A stretch of 64,000 bases of DNA, from NCBI RefSeq assembly GCF_004011805.1, contig NZ_ML137199.1:188088-252087 (forward strand). Direction: 5' to 3'. The translations under genes were made by a program, and so were the position numbers. The DNA is from Piscinibacter defluvii (lineage in GTDB: Bacteria > Pseudomonadota > Gammaproteobacteria > Burkholderiales > Burkholderiaceae_C). The notes beneath the pieces are model-generated. The model was given only the letters and a program-made list of their open reading frames with translations, did not search any database and was not told the origin of the DNA. Each line of letters starts with the position of its first letter. Positions within the stretch are counted from its first letter, which is position 1. Shown here one piece after another: positions 50,748 through 59,490 of the stretch.

Positions 50748-50933
50748 ATGCTGATCTTCCGACTGATCGTCCTGCTGCTGCTGGTGGCGGGGCTGCTGTG
50801 CTTCGCGATGTACGTCGGCACCGGCCAGCCGCGCTGGCGCGTGCTGGGCATCCGCATCGTCAAGTGGACCGTGATCGCCGCGCTCGGCTTCTTCGCCGTG
50901 CTACTGCTCGAGCGCGCGGCCATGCTGCTGTGA
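50748..50933 (+). CDS. Small membrane protein of unknown function
   Basis: This 61-residue ORF starts 12 bp after lpxC. It has two hydrophobic helices (residues 2-22 and about 40-58) separated by a short basic loop (GTGQPRWRVLGIRIVKW), so it would sit in the inner membrane as a hairpin. I do not recognise the family. Codon use is like the neighbours and the next small ORF follows at once, which supports both being real. Confidence 0.6.
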   Translation: MLIFRLIVLLLLVAGLLCFAMYVGTGQPRWRVLGIRIVKWTVIAALGFFAVLLLERAAMLL

Positions 50934-50943
50934 GGATGGCACC

Positions 50944-51165
50944 ATGACCGTGTTCCGCTGGATCATGGGCGTGATCGGCGGCGTCTTCGCCGGCCTCTGG
51001 CTGCTCTCGTTCCTGCTCTACGTGCTGCGCGACGACGACCGCCTGAAGGAGCTCGGCGGCCGGATGCGCCAGTACACCATCCTGGTCGCGCTGGCCTGGT
51101 TCAACATCGAGGTCTGGGGCCGGGTGGTCTGGACCATCGTCACCTGGGGCCGGCCGGCGGACTGA
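50944..51165 (+). CDS. Second small membrane protein of unknown function
   Basis: This 73-residue ORF begins 10 bp after the previous small ORF with GAGGA as ribosome binding site. It has a first helix (about 4-28), a charged loop (RDDDRLKELGGRMRQ) and a second helix (about 45-65) rich in Trp. I do not recognise it. Its stop touches the stop region of the converging SDR gene. A role near the envelope is a guess from its neighbours. Confidence 0.6.
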   Translation: MTVFRWIMGVIGGVFAGLWLLSFLLYVLRDDDRLKELGGRMRQYTILVALAWFNIEVWGRVVWTIVTWGRPAD

Positions 51166-51906
51166 TCAGACGGTCATCCCGCCCGAGACCTCGATCACCG
51201 CGCCGTTCACGTAGCTGGCCTCGTCCGAGGCCAGGAAGGCGTAGACGTTGGCGATCTCCTCCGGCCGGCCCAGGCGCTTGAGCGGCACCTGGTCGCGCAT
51301 CTGGTCGAGCACCTTGTCGGGGATGGTCGTCAGGATCGGCGTCTCGATGAAACCCGGCGCCACCGCGTTGACCCGCACGCCCTTGGGCCCGAGCTCGCGG
51401 CTCCAGGTCTTGGTGAAGCCGATCACGCCGAACTTGCTGGCCGCGTAGTTGGTCTGGCCGAAGTTGCCGTAGATGCCCACCACCGAGCTGGCGTTGAGGA
51501 TCGCGCCGCCGCCCTGCGCCACCATGATGTCGGCCACCGCCTGCGAGGCATGGAACACGCCGCGCAGGTTGACGTCGATGACCGCGTCGAACTGCTCCAG
51601 CGTCATCTTCTGCAGCCGCGCGTCCTTCGTGATGCCGGCGTTGTTGACCAGCACGTCGATGCGGCCGAAGGCGCGGTGCACCGCCGCCACCATGGTGTCG
51701 ACCGCGCCGCGGTCGGTCACGTTGACCACGTAGCCCTCGGCACGCGCGCCGCGCTCGCGGCACTGGGCCACCGCCTCGCGTACCGGGCCGTCGCGCATGT
51801 CGCACACCGCGACGGCGGCGCCCTCGCTGGCGAACTTCAGCGCAGTGGCCAGGCCGATGCCCTGTGCCGCGCCGGTGACGATGCAGACCTTGTCTTTCAG
51901 CTTCAT
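51166..51906 (-). CDS. SDR oxidoreductase, 3-ketoacyl-(ACP/CoA) reductase-like
   Basis: The 246-residue short-chain dehydrogenase has the cofactor motif TGAAQGIG at residues 12-19, VNNAG near 87 and the catalytic Ser and YAASK around 138-157, with PGFIETPI following. It resembles FabG and acetoacetyl-CoA reductase PhaB. The position and lack of fab or pha genes leave the substrate open. The ATG at 51906 overlaps the stop of the esterase gene upstream, so the two are in one unit. Confidence 0.9.
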   Translation of the reverse strand: MKLKDKVCIVTGAAQGIGLATALKFASEGAAVAVCDMRDGPVREAVAQCRERGARAEGYVVNVTDRGAVDTMVAAVHRAFGRIDVLVNNAGITKDARLQKMTLEQFDAVIDVNLRGVFHASQAVADIMVAQGGGAILNASSVVGIYGNFGQTNYAASKFGVIGFTKTWSRELGPKGVRVNAVAPGFIETPILTTIPDKVLDQMRDQVPLKRLGRPEEIANVYAFLASDEASYVNGAVIEVSGGMTV

Positions 51907-52511
51907 TCGATGCACTGCGGGGTGAGTTGCAGGAAGTGGAGGATGTCGGGGAGATGCTCGTCGAAATCCGACAGCCCGTGGTCGCTGCCTTCGAGCAGCT
52001 TGACGCGGCCGCCGGCATAACGTGCGGCCATCTCGCGCCAGTCGAGCAGCTCGTCGCCCTTGGCGACGACGGCAAAGTAGCGCTGCGGCCGCGTGAGGGC
52101 CGTCGGTGTCAGCGCGCGCAGCTCGTCGACGAACTCGGGGCGGAAGAAGAAGCGCTCGGCCGGGTCGTGGAACGCCGTCTGCTCGCCGACATGGGCGCTC
52201 AGGTCGCGCGCCGGGTCCACCGCCGGGTTCAGCAGCACGGCCGGGCAGCCGTGGCGTTCGGCCAGCACGGTGGCGTAGAAGCCGCCCAGCGAGCTGCCGA
52301 TCACGGCCATCGTGTCGCGCGGCCAGCCGGCGATCTCGCGCTCGGCCAGCGCGACGGCCTCGCGCGGCGAGGGCGGCAGCTGCGGGCAGCACCAGTGCAG
52401 ATCGGGCCGGTGCGCGGCCACCCACTGCGCGAGGCGCTGCGCCTTGGCCGAGCGCGGCGACGAGCGGAAACCGTGCAGGTAGAGGAGGTGGGTCGGTGGC
52501 TTGCGCGGCAT
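51903..52511 (-). CDS. YqiA-like esterase
   Basis: The 202-residue protein belongs to the UPF0227/YqiA group of small alpha/beta hydrolases. [16 protein letters not shown] near residue 9 is the family start, GSSLGGFYA near 72 holds the nucleophile Ser, and [13 protein letters not shown] near the end holds the His. It hydrolyses short esters in vitro; its natural substrate is unknown. Its ATG was chosen over a longer ORF to 52919 that overlaps phosphofructokinase. It overlaps the SDR gene by ATGA. Confidence 0.87.
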   Translation of the reverse strand: MPRKPPTHLLYLHGFRSSPRSAKAQRLAQWVAAHRPDLHWCCPQLPPSPREAVALAEREIAGWPRDTMAVIGSSLGGFYATVLAERHGCPAVLLNPAVDPARDLSAHVGEQTAFHDPAERFFFRPEFVDELRALTPTALTRPQRYFAVVAKGDELLDWREMAARYAGGRVKLLEGSDHGLSDFDEHLPDILHFLQLTPQCIE

Positions 52512-52521
52512 CAAGGACGGG

Positions 52522-52527
52522 AGTCTA
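52522..52527 (-). promoter_or_regulatory. -10-like box TAGACT of the YqiA-SDR unit
   Basis: TAGACT on the minus strand lies 10 nt before the ATG at 52511, in the 62-bp gap shared with the divergent phosphofructokinase gene. Confidence 0.4.
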
Positions 52528-52538
52528 TCGGGCGACCC

Positions 52539-52544
52539 TACACT
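52539..52544 (+). promoter_or_regulatory. -10-like box TACACT of the phosphofructokinase gene
   Basis: TACACT matches four of six positions and lies 29 nt before the ATG at 52574. Unlike several neighbours this gene has a leader with a clear ribosome binding site (CGAGGAGACG). Confidence 0.45.
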
Positions 52545-52573
52545 GGGCCTGACAACGAACGAGGAGACGAGGC

Positions 52574-53635
52574 ATGCGTGTCGGCGTCCTGACCGGCGGG
52601 GGCGACTGCCCCGGCCTGAACGCGGTGATCCGGGCGGTGGTGAAGTCGCTCGTGCGCCAGCTCGGCGCCGAGGTGATCGGCATCGAGCAGGGTTTCCTCG
52701 GCCTGATCCAGCGCCGCGTGCGGCCGCTGGATCTGCGCGCCGTGGCCGGGCTGATCGCCACCGGCGGCACGGTGCTGGGCACGCACAACCGCGCCGACCC
52801 GTTTGCCTACTTCGGTGCCGGCGGGGCGGATGTGTCCGACGGCGTGATCGCCTATGCGCGCGAGCTCGGGCTGGACGCGCTGGTGGTGATCGGCGGCGAC
52901 GGCAGCATGGACATCGCACACCGCATCAGCCTGAAGGGCCTGCCGGTGGTGGGCTGCCCGAAGACCATCGACAACGACCTCGAGCACACCGACCGCTGCT
53001 TCGGCTTCGACACCGCGGTGGCGATCGTCACCGACGCGCTCGACCGGCTGACCACCACCGGCCAGAGCCACGGCCGCGTGATGATCCTCGAGACCATGGG
53101 GCGCTACGCCGGCTGGATCGCGCTCGAGGCCGGCCTCGCCGGCGGGGCCGACGTGATCCTGATTCCCGAGATCCCGTACCGGCTCGACAAGGTGATCGAG
53201 GTCTGCCGCGAGCGCGAGCAGCGCCAGCGCTTCACCGTCATCGCGCTGGCCGAGGGGGCGACCGCCGAGGGCGGTGGCCTGACGGTGCAGGAGCGCATCG
53301 AGACCTCGCCCGACCCGATCCGGCTCGGCGGCGTCGGCAACCTGCTGCGCCATCAGCTGCAGCCGCACCTGGACTGCGAGGTGCGCACCACCATCCTCGG
53401 CCACGTGCAGCGCGGCGGCGCGCCGACGCCGTTCGACCGCGTGCTGGCCACACGCTACGGCCACGCGGCGGCGCAGCTGATCCAGCGCGGCGAGTTCAAC
53501 CGCATGGTGGTGCTGCGCGGCAACGAGATGGCCAGCGTGCCGCTGGCCGAGGTGGCCGGGCGCAACCGCCACGTGCCGGCCGACCACCCGCTGCTGCAGG
53601 CGGCGCGCGACACCGGCGTGTCGCTCGGGGTCTGA
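52574..53635 (+). CDS. 6-phosphofructokinase (ATP or pyrophosphate type)
   Basis: The 353-residue enzyme phosphorylates fructose 6-phosphate. The motifs are LTGGGDCPGLN at residue 6, GGDGS at 107-111 and PKTIDND starting at 129, then ETMGRYAGWIA and HVQRGG. The two residues that decide the phosphoryl donor are Gly110 (as in ATP enzymes) and Lys130 (as in pyrophosphate enzymes). This mixed Gly/Lys state occurs in a clade mostly found to use ATP, but donor use must be measured. It stands alone with its own promoter and a good ribosome binding site. Confidence 0.92.
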   Translation: MRVGVLTGGGDCPGLNAVIRAVVKSLVRQLGAEVIGIEQGFLGLIQRRVRPLDLRAVAGLIATGGTVLGTHNRADPFAYFGAGGADVSDGVIAYARELGLDALVVIGGDGSMDIAHRISLKGLPVVGCPKTIDNDLEHTDRCFGFDTAVAIVTDALDRLTTTGQSHGRVMILETMGRYAGWIALEAGLAGGADVILIPEIPYRLDKVIEVCREREQRQRFTVIALAEGATAEGGGLTVQERIETSPDPIRLGGVGNLLRHQLQPHLDCEVRTTILGHVQRGGAPTPFDRVLATRYGHAAAQLIQRGEFNRMVVLRGNEMASVPLAEVAGRNRHVPADHPLLQAARDTGVSLGV

Positions 53636-53642
53636 CCGCGGG

Positions 53643-55004
53643 CTAACGCGGCGCGCGTGCGAGCGCCTCCAGCAGCTTGGCGTGGATGCCGCCGAAGCCG
53701 CCGTTGCTCATGCACAGCACATGGTCGCCCGGGCGGGCCGCGGCGACGACGCGCTCGACCAGCTTGTCGATGCCGTCGCACACCACCGCGAGCCGGCCCA
53801 TCGGCGCGAGCGCCTCCTCGGCGCTCCAGGTCAGCCCGCCGCTGTGGCAGAAGGCGAGGTCGGCCTCCTCGAGCGACCAGGGCAGCTGCGCCTTCATCGT
53901 GCCCAGCTTCATCGTGTTCGAGCGCGGCTCGAACACCGCCAGGATGCGCTGCGTGCCGACCTTGCGGCGCAGGCCGTTGATGGTGGTGCGCATCGCGGTG
54001 GGGTGGTGCGCGAAGTCATCGTAGACCTTCACCCCGCCCGCCTCGCCGCGCAGCTCGAGCCGGCGCCGCACGTTCTCGAAGCCCGCGAGCGCGCGCGCCG
54101 AAACCTCGGGAGCGACGCCGGCATGCTCGGCCGCGGCGATGGTCGCCAGCGCGTTGAGCTGGTTGTGCTCGCCCAGCAGCGACCAGTCCACGCGCGCCAC
54201 CTTCAGGCTGCCGCGCAGCACGTCGAAGGCGTGCGGCTCGCCGCGTGCGCGCAACGCGCCCGGCTCCTCCTTGCGCGCGCCGAAGCGCACCACCTCGCTC
54301 CAGCAGCCCATCGCCAGCACGCGCTGCAGCGCCTCCTCGCGTGCGTTGACCACCAGCCGGCCCTGCCCGGGCACGGTGCGCACCAGGTGGTGGAACTGGC
54401 GCTCGATGGCCGCCAGGTTCTCGAAGATGTCGGCGTGATCGAGCTCGAGGTTGTTCAGGATCGCGGTGCGCGGCCGGTAGTGCACGAACTTGCTGCGCTT
54501 GTCGAAGAACGCGGTGTCGTACTCGTCGGCCTCGATCACGAACGTCTTGCCCGCGCCCAGCCGCGCCGAGACGCCGAAGTTCAGCGGCACGCCGCCGACC
54601 AGGAAGCCCGGCTGCAGCCCCGCCTGCTCGAGCACCCAGGCGAGCATCGAGGTGGTGGTCGTCTTGCCGTGCGTGCCCGCCACCGCCAGCACGTGGCGGC
54701 CCTGCAGCACATGCTCGGCCAGCCACTGCGGGCCGCTGGTGTAGGGCAGCCCGGCGTTCAGGATGGCCTCCATCAGCGCGTTGCCGCGGCTGACCACGTT
54801 GCCGACCACGAACAGGTCCGGCTTCAGCGCCAGCTGTGCGGCGTCCCAGCCCTCGATCAGCTCGATGTCCAGCGCGCGCAGCTGGTCGCTCATCGGCGGG
54901 TAGACGTTCGCGTCGCAGCCGGTCACCCGGTGGCCGCCCTCGCGGGCCAGCGCCGCGAGGCCGCCCATGAAGGTGCCGCAGATGCCGAGGATGTGGATGT
55001 GCAT
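53643..55004 (-). CDS. mpl: UDP-MurNAc:L-Ala-gamma-D-Glu-meso-DAP ligase Mpl (recycling)
   Basis: The 453-residue Mur ligase reattaches recycled tripeptide to UDP-MurNAc. It starts MHIHILGICGTFMGGLA, the signature that separates Mpl from MurC. The ATP loop [12 protein letters not shown] is near residue 111, EADEYDTAFFDKRSKF near 168 and YDDFAHHPTAM near 332. It is not in the dcw cluster. Its promoter (TAGAAT, 7 nt from the ATG) implies a leaderless mRNA. It converges with phosphofructokinase, 7 bp apart. Confidence 0.95.
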   Translation of the reverse strand: MHIHILGICGTFMGGLAALAREGGHRVTGCDANVYPPMSDQLRALDIELIEGWDAAQLALKPDLFVVGNVVSRGNALMEAILNAGLPYTSGPQWLAEHVLQGRHVLAVAGTHGKTTTTSMLAWVLEQAGLQPGFLVGGVPLNFGVSARLGAGKTFVIEADEYDTAFFDKRSKFVHYRPRTAILNNLELDHADIFENLAAIERQFHHLVRTVPGQGRLVVNAREEALQRVLAMGCWSEVVRFGARKEEPGALRARGEPHAFDVLRGSLKVARVDWSLLGEHNQLNALATIAAAEHAGVAPEVSARALAGFENVRRRLELRGEAGGVKVYDDFAHHPTAMRTTINGLRRKVGTQRILAVFEPRSNTMKLGTMKAQLPWSLEEADLAFCHSGGLTWSAEEALAPMGRLAVVCDGIDKLVERVVAAARPGDHVLCMSNGGFGGIHAKLLEALARAPR

Positions 55005-55011
55005 GCGGCCG

Positions 55012-55017
55012 ATTCTA
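55012..55017 (-). promoter_or_regulatory. -10 box TAGAAT of mpl, 7 nt before the ATG
   Basis: TAGAAT matches five of six consensus positions on the minus strand. Seven nucleotides separate it from the ATG at 55004. It is the best example in the window of a -10 box placed for a leaderless mRNA. Confidence 0.55.
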
Positions 55018-55044
55018 AGAACGCCCCCGCCGCCGGCGCCCTGC

Positions 55045-55050
55045 TAAGGT
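55045..55050 (+). promoter_or_regulatory. -10-like box TAAGGT, 7 nt before the ATG at 55058
   Basis: TAAGGT matches only three of six positions, but it has the same 7-nt spacing to the start codon as neighbouring genes. The 53-bp gap is shared with the divergent mpl gene. Confidence 0.3.
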
Positions 55051-55057
55051 GAGGGGC

Positions 55058-55498
55058 ATGCCGCGTGACGACTTCACCGCCTTCGCCTGGATCGCGACGC
55101 ACCCCTGGCTCTACCCGGCGCTCGAGGCGGCGCACATCGTCGGCATCGCGCTGATGCTGGGCAGCCTGGTGCTGGTCGAGCTGCGGGTCTGGGGCCTGGG
55201 CGCCACGCTGGCCATGCCGGCGCTGGCGCGGCTCGGGCTCACGGTCTCGCTGGCCGGCTTCGGCCTGGCTGGCGCCACCGGGCTGATGATGTTCGTCAGC
55301 CAGGCCGGCGAACTGCTGGCCAACCGCGTGTTCGTCACCAAGATGGTGCTGCTGATGTTCGCCGGCCTGAATGCCGCGGGGTTCCACGCACGCGGCAGCC
55401 TCGACAAGCTCGACCGCACCGCGCGGGCGCAGACCTTGGTCTCGCTGGGGCTTTGGCTCGCCGTCATCATCTGCGGCCGCTGGATCGCCTACTACTGA
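55058..55498 (+). CDS. Four-helix membrane protein of unknown function
   Basis: The 146-residue protein has four hydrophobic helices (about 18-45, 55-80, 93-110 and 125-145). Helix 1 contains HIVGIALMLGSLVLVELRVWG, a His next to a helix as in DUF2214/DUF6644-like membrane proteins sometimes compared with cytochrome b-type folds. I cannot assign a function. A GTG 9 bp upstream is an alternative start. The next gene follows after 24 bp and is probably co-transcribed. Confidence 0.75.
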   Translation: MPRDDFTAFAWIATHPWLYPALEAAHIVGIALMLGSLVLVELRVWGLGATLAMPALARLGLTVSLAGFGLAGATGLMMFVSQAGELLANRVFVTKMVLLMFAGLNAAGFHARGSLDKLDRTARAQTLVSLGLWLAVIICGRWIAYY

Positions 55499-55522
55499 TC
55501 CGGCCCGACCTCGGAGCCCGCC

Positions 55523-55990
55523 ATGCAGCGCAGAACCTTCCTTGCCGCCGCCTCCGCCGCGGCCTCGTCGGCCGCCTTCGCCCACCACGGCTGGAGCAGT
55601 TTCGACCAGGGGCGCCCGATCTACCTCGAGGGCCTGGCGCGCCGGGTGGCCTGGCGCAACCCGCACGTCGAGTTCGACCTCGAACTGGCGGCCGACCTCA
55701 GGCTTCCCGCCGACCTCGCTCAGCGGCCGCTGCCGGCGCAGTCGGCCCAGGTCGACGGGCCGAAGCTGCTTGCCGCAGCCCGGTTGCCGACGCGCCGCGA
55801 CAAGGTCTGGCACATCGAGCTCGCGCCGCTGACGCGCATGCAGGCGTGGCAGGTGCCCGAGCTGAAGGACGGCGATCGTGTCGCGCTGCTCGGCTTCACC
55901 TTCACCGAGGAGAAGGGCGACGCGGTGCTGCGTGCCGAGTACCTGTTCGTCGGCGGCAAGACCTACGGGTTGCGTTCCTCGCCGGCCTGA
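55523..55990 (+). CDS. Exported DUF6152-like protein
   Basis: This 155-residue protein begins MQRRTFLAAASAAASSAAFAHHGW: a twin-arginine-like start, a hydrophobic Ala-rich core and a cut before HHGW. The mature part reads HHGWSSFDQGRPIYLEGLARRVAWRNPH, the pattern I associate with DUF6152, secreted proteins of unknown role often next to small four-helix membrane proteins like the gene upstream. The two His at the mature N-terminus could bind a metal such as copper, but that is a guess. It converges with hemL, 10 bp apart. Confidence 0.75.
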   Translation: MQRRTFLAAASAAASSAAFAHHGWSSFDQGRPIYLEGLARRVAWRNPHVEFDLELAADLRLPADLAQRPLPAQSAQVDGPKLLAAARLPTRRDKVWHIELAPLTRMQAWQVPELKDGDRVALLGFTFTEEKGDAVLRAEYLFVGGKTYGLRSSPA

Positions 55991-56000
55991 TCGGGCCGGA

Positions 56001-57299
56001 TCAGGCGCGCAGCGCGCGGGCGGCGGCCTCGACCGTTGCCCCGATCTCCGCCGCGCCATGTGCGGCGCTGACGAAGCCGGCCTCGTACAGCGCCGGCGCG
56101 AAGTACACGCCGGACTCCAGCATGGCGTGGAAGAAGCGGTTGAAGCGTTCCTTGTCGGTGGCCAGCACGCTGGCGTAGTTCTGCGGCAGCTCGCCGGCGA
56201 AGAAGAAGCCGAACATGCCGCCTTCGCAGTCGCCCACCATCGGCACGCCGGCGGCCTTCGCCGCACCCACCAGACCGTCGACCAGCTCGCGGGTGCGCTG
56301 GGCGAGCGCTTCGTAGAAGCCTGGTTTCGCGATCTCCTTCAGCGTGGCCAGCCCGCAAGCCGTGGCCACCGGGTTGCCCGAGAGCGTGCCGGCCTGGTAG
56401 ACCGGCCCGAGCGGCGCGAGCTGTTCCATCACTGCGCGCTTGCCGCCGAAGGCGGCCAGCGGCATGCCGCCGCCGATCACCTTGCCGAACACGCTCATGT
56501 CGGGCGCGAACCCGGGGATGAGCTTCGCGTAATGCGCCTGGGCACTGCCCAGCCCGACACGGAAGCCCGTCATCACCTCGTCGAACACCAGCAGCGCGCC
56601 GTGCTGCGTGCACAGCTCGCGCAGGCGCGTCATGAACGGCACGCTGGCGCGCACGAAGTTCATGTTGCCGGCGATCGGCTCGATCATCACGCAGGCGAGG
56701 TCACGGCCGTGCAGCGCGAAGGCCTCCTCGATCTGCGCCAGGTTGTTGTACTCGAGCACCAGGGTGTGCTGCACCACCTCGGCCGGCACGCCGGCGGAAG
56801 TGGGGTGGCCGAAGGTCGCCAGCCCCGAGCCGGCCTTGACCAGCAGCGCGTCGGCATGGCCGTGGTAGCAGCCCTCGAACTTGATGATCCTGCTGCGGCC
56901 GGTGGCGCCGCGCGCCAGGCGCAGCGCGCTCATCGCCGCCTCGGTGCCGGAGCTCACCAGGCGCAGCATCTCCATGCTCGGCACGTGCGCCAGGATGGCC
57001 TCGGCCAGCTCGACCTCGCGCTCGGTCGGCGCGCCGTACGACAGGCCCTCGCGCGCCGCCTGCTGCACCGCCTCGAGCACCGCCGGGTGGCCGTGGCCGA
57101 GGATCATCGGGCCCCAGGAGCCGATGTAGTCGATGTAGCGCCGGCCGTCGGCGTCGATCATGTAGGCGCCCTCGGCTCGGGCGATGAAGCGCGGCACGCC
57201 GCCGACGGCACGGAAGGCGCGCACCGGCGAGTTGACCCCGCCGGGGATGACCTGCTGGGCGCGGGCGAACAGGCGCGCGTTGCGGGAATCAGTGGACAT
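56001..57299 (-). CDS. hemL: Glutamate-1-semialdehyde 2,1-aminomutase
   Basis: The 432-residue PLP enzyme makes 5-aminolevulinate from glutamate 1-semialdehyde, the C5 route of heme synthesis. Motifs are [17 protein letters not shown] near residue 17, [15 protein letters not shown] near 120, [10 protein letters not shown] near 245 and [16 protein letters not shown] with the PLP Lys near 268. The ATG at 57299 was chosen; the longer ORF to 57413 overlaps thiD. It overlaps the thiD end by 11 bp, so the two are co-transcribed. Confidence 0.96.
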   Translation of the reverse strand: MSTDSRNARLFARAQQVIPGGVNSPVRAFRAVGGVPRFIARAEGAYMIDADGRRYIDYIGSWGPMILGHGHPAVLEAVQQAAREGLSYGAPTEREVELAEAILAHVPSMEMLRLVSSGTEAAMSALRLARGATGRSRIIKFEGCYHGHADALLVKAGSGLATFGHPTSAGVPAEVVQHTLVLEYNNLAQIEEAFALHGRDLACVMIEPIAGNMNFVRASVPFMTRLRELCTQHGALLVFDEVMTGFRVGLGSAQAHYAKLIPGFAPDMSVFGKVIGGGMPLAAFGGKRAVMEQLAPLGPVYQAGTLSGNPVATACGLATLKEIAKPGFYEALAQRTRELVDGLVGAAKAAGVPMVGDCEGGMFGFFFAGELPQNYASVLATDKERFNRFFHAMLESGVYFAPALYEAGFVSAAHGAAEIGATVEAAARALRA

Positions 57300-58245
57300 G
57301 GCGCGGGCCTTTCGGGGGGTCGTCGGCAGCGGGTTCGTCGCCCGGTGTGGCGCCGCCGTCCTCGCCCTCCTCGGCGGGTGGCAGGGCCCAGAAGAAGCGG
57401 TCGGGCACGACATTGCCCATGCCGGGGCGGAAGCCCGCGTCCAGCGCCTCGTCGAGGAAGGTCAGCGCCTCGCCGACCGCGGCGTGCAGTTCGGCGCCCG
57501 AGGCCAGCAGCGCCGCCAGCGCCGCCGACAGGGTATCGCCGGCGCCGACGAAGGCGGCGTCGAAGCGCTCGAACTTCTCGCCCGTGATCGCGCCCTGTGG
57601 CGAGGCGAGCACATTGTCGAGGAACTGGTCGCTGCCCTTCTTGCCGCTGGGCAGCACCACGCTCGTCACCAGCACGAAGCGCGTGCCGTGTTCGCCGGCG
57701 GCCACCGCCAGCTCGCGCGGCGAGGCCGGGCGCTCGCTGTCCCAGTCGGGCAGCAGGAAGTCGGTCAAGGTCTGGTGGCTGCCCACCAGCACCTCGGTCT
57801 GCGGCAGCACCAGCTCGCGGAAGGCCTCCAGGTAAGCCTGCTGGGCGTCTTCCTCGAGCCAGCTGAGGTTGGGCATGTAGGCCACCAGCGGCACGTCCGG
57901 GTAGTCGGACAGGATCTCGGCCACCGCGCCGACGCCTTCGGCCGAGCCGAGGAAACCGACCTTCCAGGCGGCGATGGTCACGTCCTCCAGCACGCTGCGC
58001 GCCTGCTCGACCATCACGTCGGCGTCCAGCGCATGGTGGTCGAACACCTCGGCCGTGTCGCGCATCACGATGCTGGTGACGATCGGCAGCGCATGCGCCC
58101 CCATCGCGGCGATGGTCGACACGTCGCCGGCCAGGCCGCCGGCGCCGCTCGGGTCGCTGGCGTTGAAGCTCATCACGCACGCCGGCGCGCTCTGCTCCTG
58201 CAGGGCCTCGTCGGCACCGTCGGTGGTGGGGGTGGGAGTGCTCAT
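57289..58245 (-). CDS. thiD: Hydroxymethylpyrimidine/phosphomethylpyrimidine kinase
   Basis: The 318-residue ribokinase-family enzyme phosphorylates the pyrimidine precursor of thiamin. [15 protein letters not shown] near residue 27 and [13 protein letters not shown] near 230 (with the catalytic Asp) are the family motifs. It has a polar N-terminus of about 20 residues and an acidic, Pro-rich C-terminal tail of about 35 residues, both probably disordered. No TPP riboswitch is visible upstream. It heads the thiD-hemL unit and diverges from the rubredoxin gene. Confidence 0.9.
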   Translation of the reverse strand: MSTPTPTTDGADEALQEQSAPACVMSFNASDPSGAGGLAGDVSTIAAMGAHALPIVTSIVMRDTAEVFDHHALDADVMVEQARSVLEDVTIAAWKVGFLGSAEGVGAVAEILSDYPDVPLVAYMPNLSWLEEDAQQAYLEAFRELVLPQTEVLVGSHQTLTDFLLPDWDSERPASPRELAVAAGEHGTRFVLVTSVVLPSGKKGSDQFLDNVLASPQGAITGEKFERFDAAFVGAGDTLSAALAALLASGAELHAAVGEALTFLDEALDAGFRPGMGNVVPDRFFWALPPAEEGEDGGATPGDEPAADDPPKGPRHVH

Positions 58246-58368
58246 GGGCGCGGGGTCGGTCGGGCCGGGAAAAGGCCTCCCGAGAGACCTTCGGCCGACC
58301 TCCAGCCGAACGTGAAGAATGTTGCGTATGTGCCTACGGATCCTTGGTTTTTTGCCAGGGTGCGTGGC

Positions 58369-58374
58369 TACAAT
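58369..58374 (+). promoter_or_regulatory. -10 box TACAAT of the rubredoxin gene
   Basis: TACAAT matches five of six consensus positions, 34 nt before the rubredoxin GTG, with TTGGTT at 58344-58349 as a possible -35 (spacer 19). The 163-bp gap is shared with the divergent thiD gene and is less GC-rich than the genes around it. Otherwise nothing is seen in it. Confidence 0.55.
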
Positions 58375-58408
58375 CTGGCTCCATTGTAGTGAATGACCAA
58401 GTCAATCC

Positions 58409-58582
58409 GTGAGCGAACCGCGTACCTGGATGTGCCTCATCTGCGGATGGATCTATGACGAGGCGGCCGGGGATCCGGAGCACGGGATCGCCCCGGGCAC
58501 GGCCTGGGCGGATGTACCGATGAACTGGACCTGTCCGGAGTGCGGCGCTCGCAAGGAAGACTTCGAGATGGTGCAGATCTGA
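58409..58582 (+). CDS. Rubredoxin
   Basis: A 57-residue ORF starting at a GTG. The two metal-binding motifs are MCLICGWIYDEAAGDPE (CxxC, Cys9 and Cys12) and WTCPECGARKEDFE (CxxC, Cys42 and Cys45). The whole is a typical single-iron electron carrier. Length matches the family (52-58). It is too short for many gene finders. It lies 57 bp before pilG, an arrangement common in betaproteobacteria; what it transfers electrons to is unknown. Confidence 0.95.
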   Translation: MSEPRTWMCLICGWIYDEAAGDPEHGIAPGTAWADVPMNWTCPECGARKEDFEMVQI

Positions 58583-58639
58583 CCCCACGAGGGTCGGTCG
58601 CACAGCCGCCGTGCCAGGCGTCGTTGAGGAGAAAGCTCG

Positions 58640-59038
58640 GTGAGCAACGAAGTCCCAGCCGGAACCGCGGGCCTCAAGGTGCTGGTCATCGATGACAGCA
58701 ACACGATCCGCCGCAGCGCCGAGATCTTCCTGAAGCAGGGCGGCCACAGCGTGCTGCTGGCCGAGGACGGCTTCGACGCGCTGTCCAAGGTCAACGACAA
58801 CGAGCCCGACCTGATCTTCTGCGACATCCTGATGCCGCGCCTGGACGGCTACCAGACCTGCGCGATCATCAAGCGCAACGCGCGTTTCGCCGAGGTGCCG
58901 GTGATCATGCTGTCGTCCAAGGACGGACTGTTCGACAAGGCGCGCGGGCGCATGGTCGGCTCCGAGGACTACCTGACCAAGCCCTTCACCAAGGACCAGC
59001 TGCTGCAGGCCGTGGCCCAGCACCGGCGGGCCGCGTGA
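58640..59038 (+). CDS. pilG: Twitching motility response regulator PilG
   Basis: The 132-residue single-domain receiver starts at a GTG preceded by GAGGAGAAA. It has VLVIDDSNTIRRSAEIFL near residue 13, the phospho-Asp in LIFCDILMPRLDG near 62 and the conserved Lys in DYLTKPF near 113. PilG is the first response regulator of the Pil-Chp system that drives type IV pilus extension. The N-terminal MSNEVPAGTAGLK is a short extension typical of the group. Confidence 0.93.
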   Translation: MSNEVPAGTAGLKVLVIDDSNTIRRSAEIFLKQGGHSVLLAEDGFDALSKVNDNEPDLIFCDILMPRLDGYQTCAIIKRNARFAEVPVIMLSSKDGLFDKARGRMVGSEDYLTKPFTKDQLLQAVAQHRRAA

Positions 59039-59106
59039 GGCCGGCCGTTCCCCCGATTCGAAAGCACTGAGGCGCCCTGGAGGCGCCGGTTGATGAGGAC
59101 ACCGTC

Positions 59107-59472
59107 ATGGCGATCCAGAAGATCCTGCTGGTCGACGATTCGAAGACCGAGCTGCACCACCTGTCGGAGCTGCTGAGCAAGCGCGGCTACGCGGTGCGCA
59201 CCGCCGAGAACGGCGAGGAGGCGATGCGCCGCCTCGGCGAGGACAAGCCCGACCTGATCCTGATGGACGTGGTGATGCCCGGCCAGAACGGCTTCCAGCT
59301 GACCCGGGCGATCACGCGCGACCCGCGCTTCGCCAACGTGCCGGTGATCATGTGCACCAGCAAGAACCAGGAGACCGACAAGGTCTGGGGCATGCGGCAG
59401 GGCGCGCGCGACTACATCGTCAAGCCGGTCGACGCCGACGAGCTGGTCTCCAAGATCAAGGCCTTCGACTGA
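59107..59472 (+). CDS. pilH: Twitching motility response regulator PilH
   Basis: The 121-residue receiver has [18 protein letters not shown] near residue 6, phospho-Asp in [15 protein letters not shown] near 52 and the Lys in [12 protein letters not shown] near 102. The [12 protein letters not shown] motif is typical of PilH. In the Pil-Chp pathway PilH counteracts PilG. It follows pilG by 68 bp and precedes pilI by 18 bp. Confidence 0.93.
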   Translation: MAIQKILLVDDSKTELHHLSELLSKRGYAVRTAENGEEAMRRLGEDKPDLILMDVVMPGQNGFQLTRAITRDPRFANVPVIMCTSKNQETDKVWGMRQGARDYIVKPVDADELVSKIKAFD

Positions 59473-59490
59473 CGCGCGGGCAGCGAGCAC

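Noticed and set aside
57300-57413. 38-residue N-terminal extension of HemL
   Set aside because: It is Pro/Arg-rich, unlike HemL, and overlaps thiD; the ATG at 57299 gives the normal start.
58246-58408. TPP riboswitch upstream of thiD
   Set aside because: The conserved CTGAGA and ACCTGATCTGGATAATGCCAGCG-type blocks are not present.
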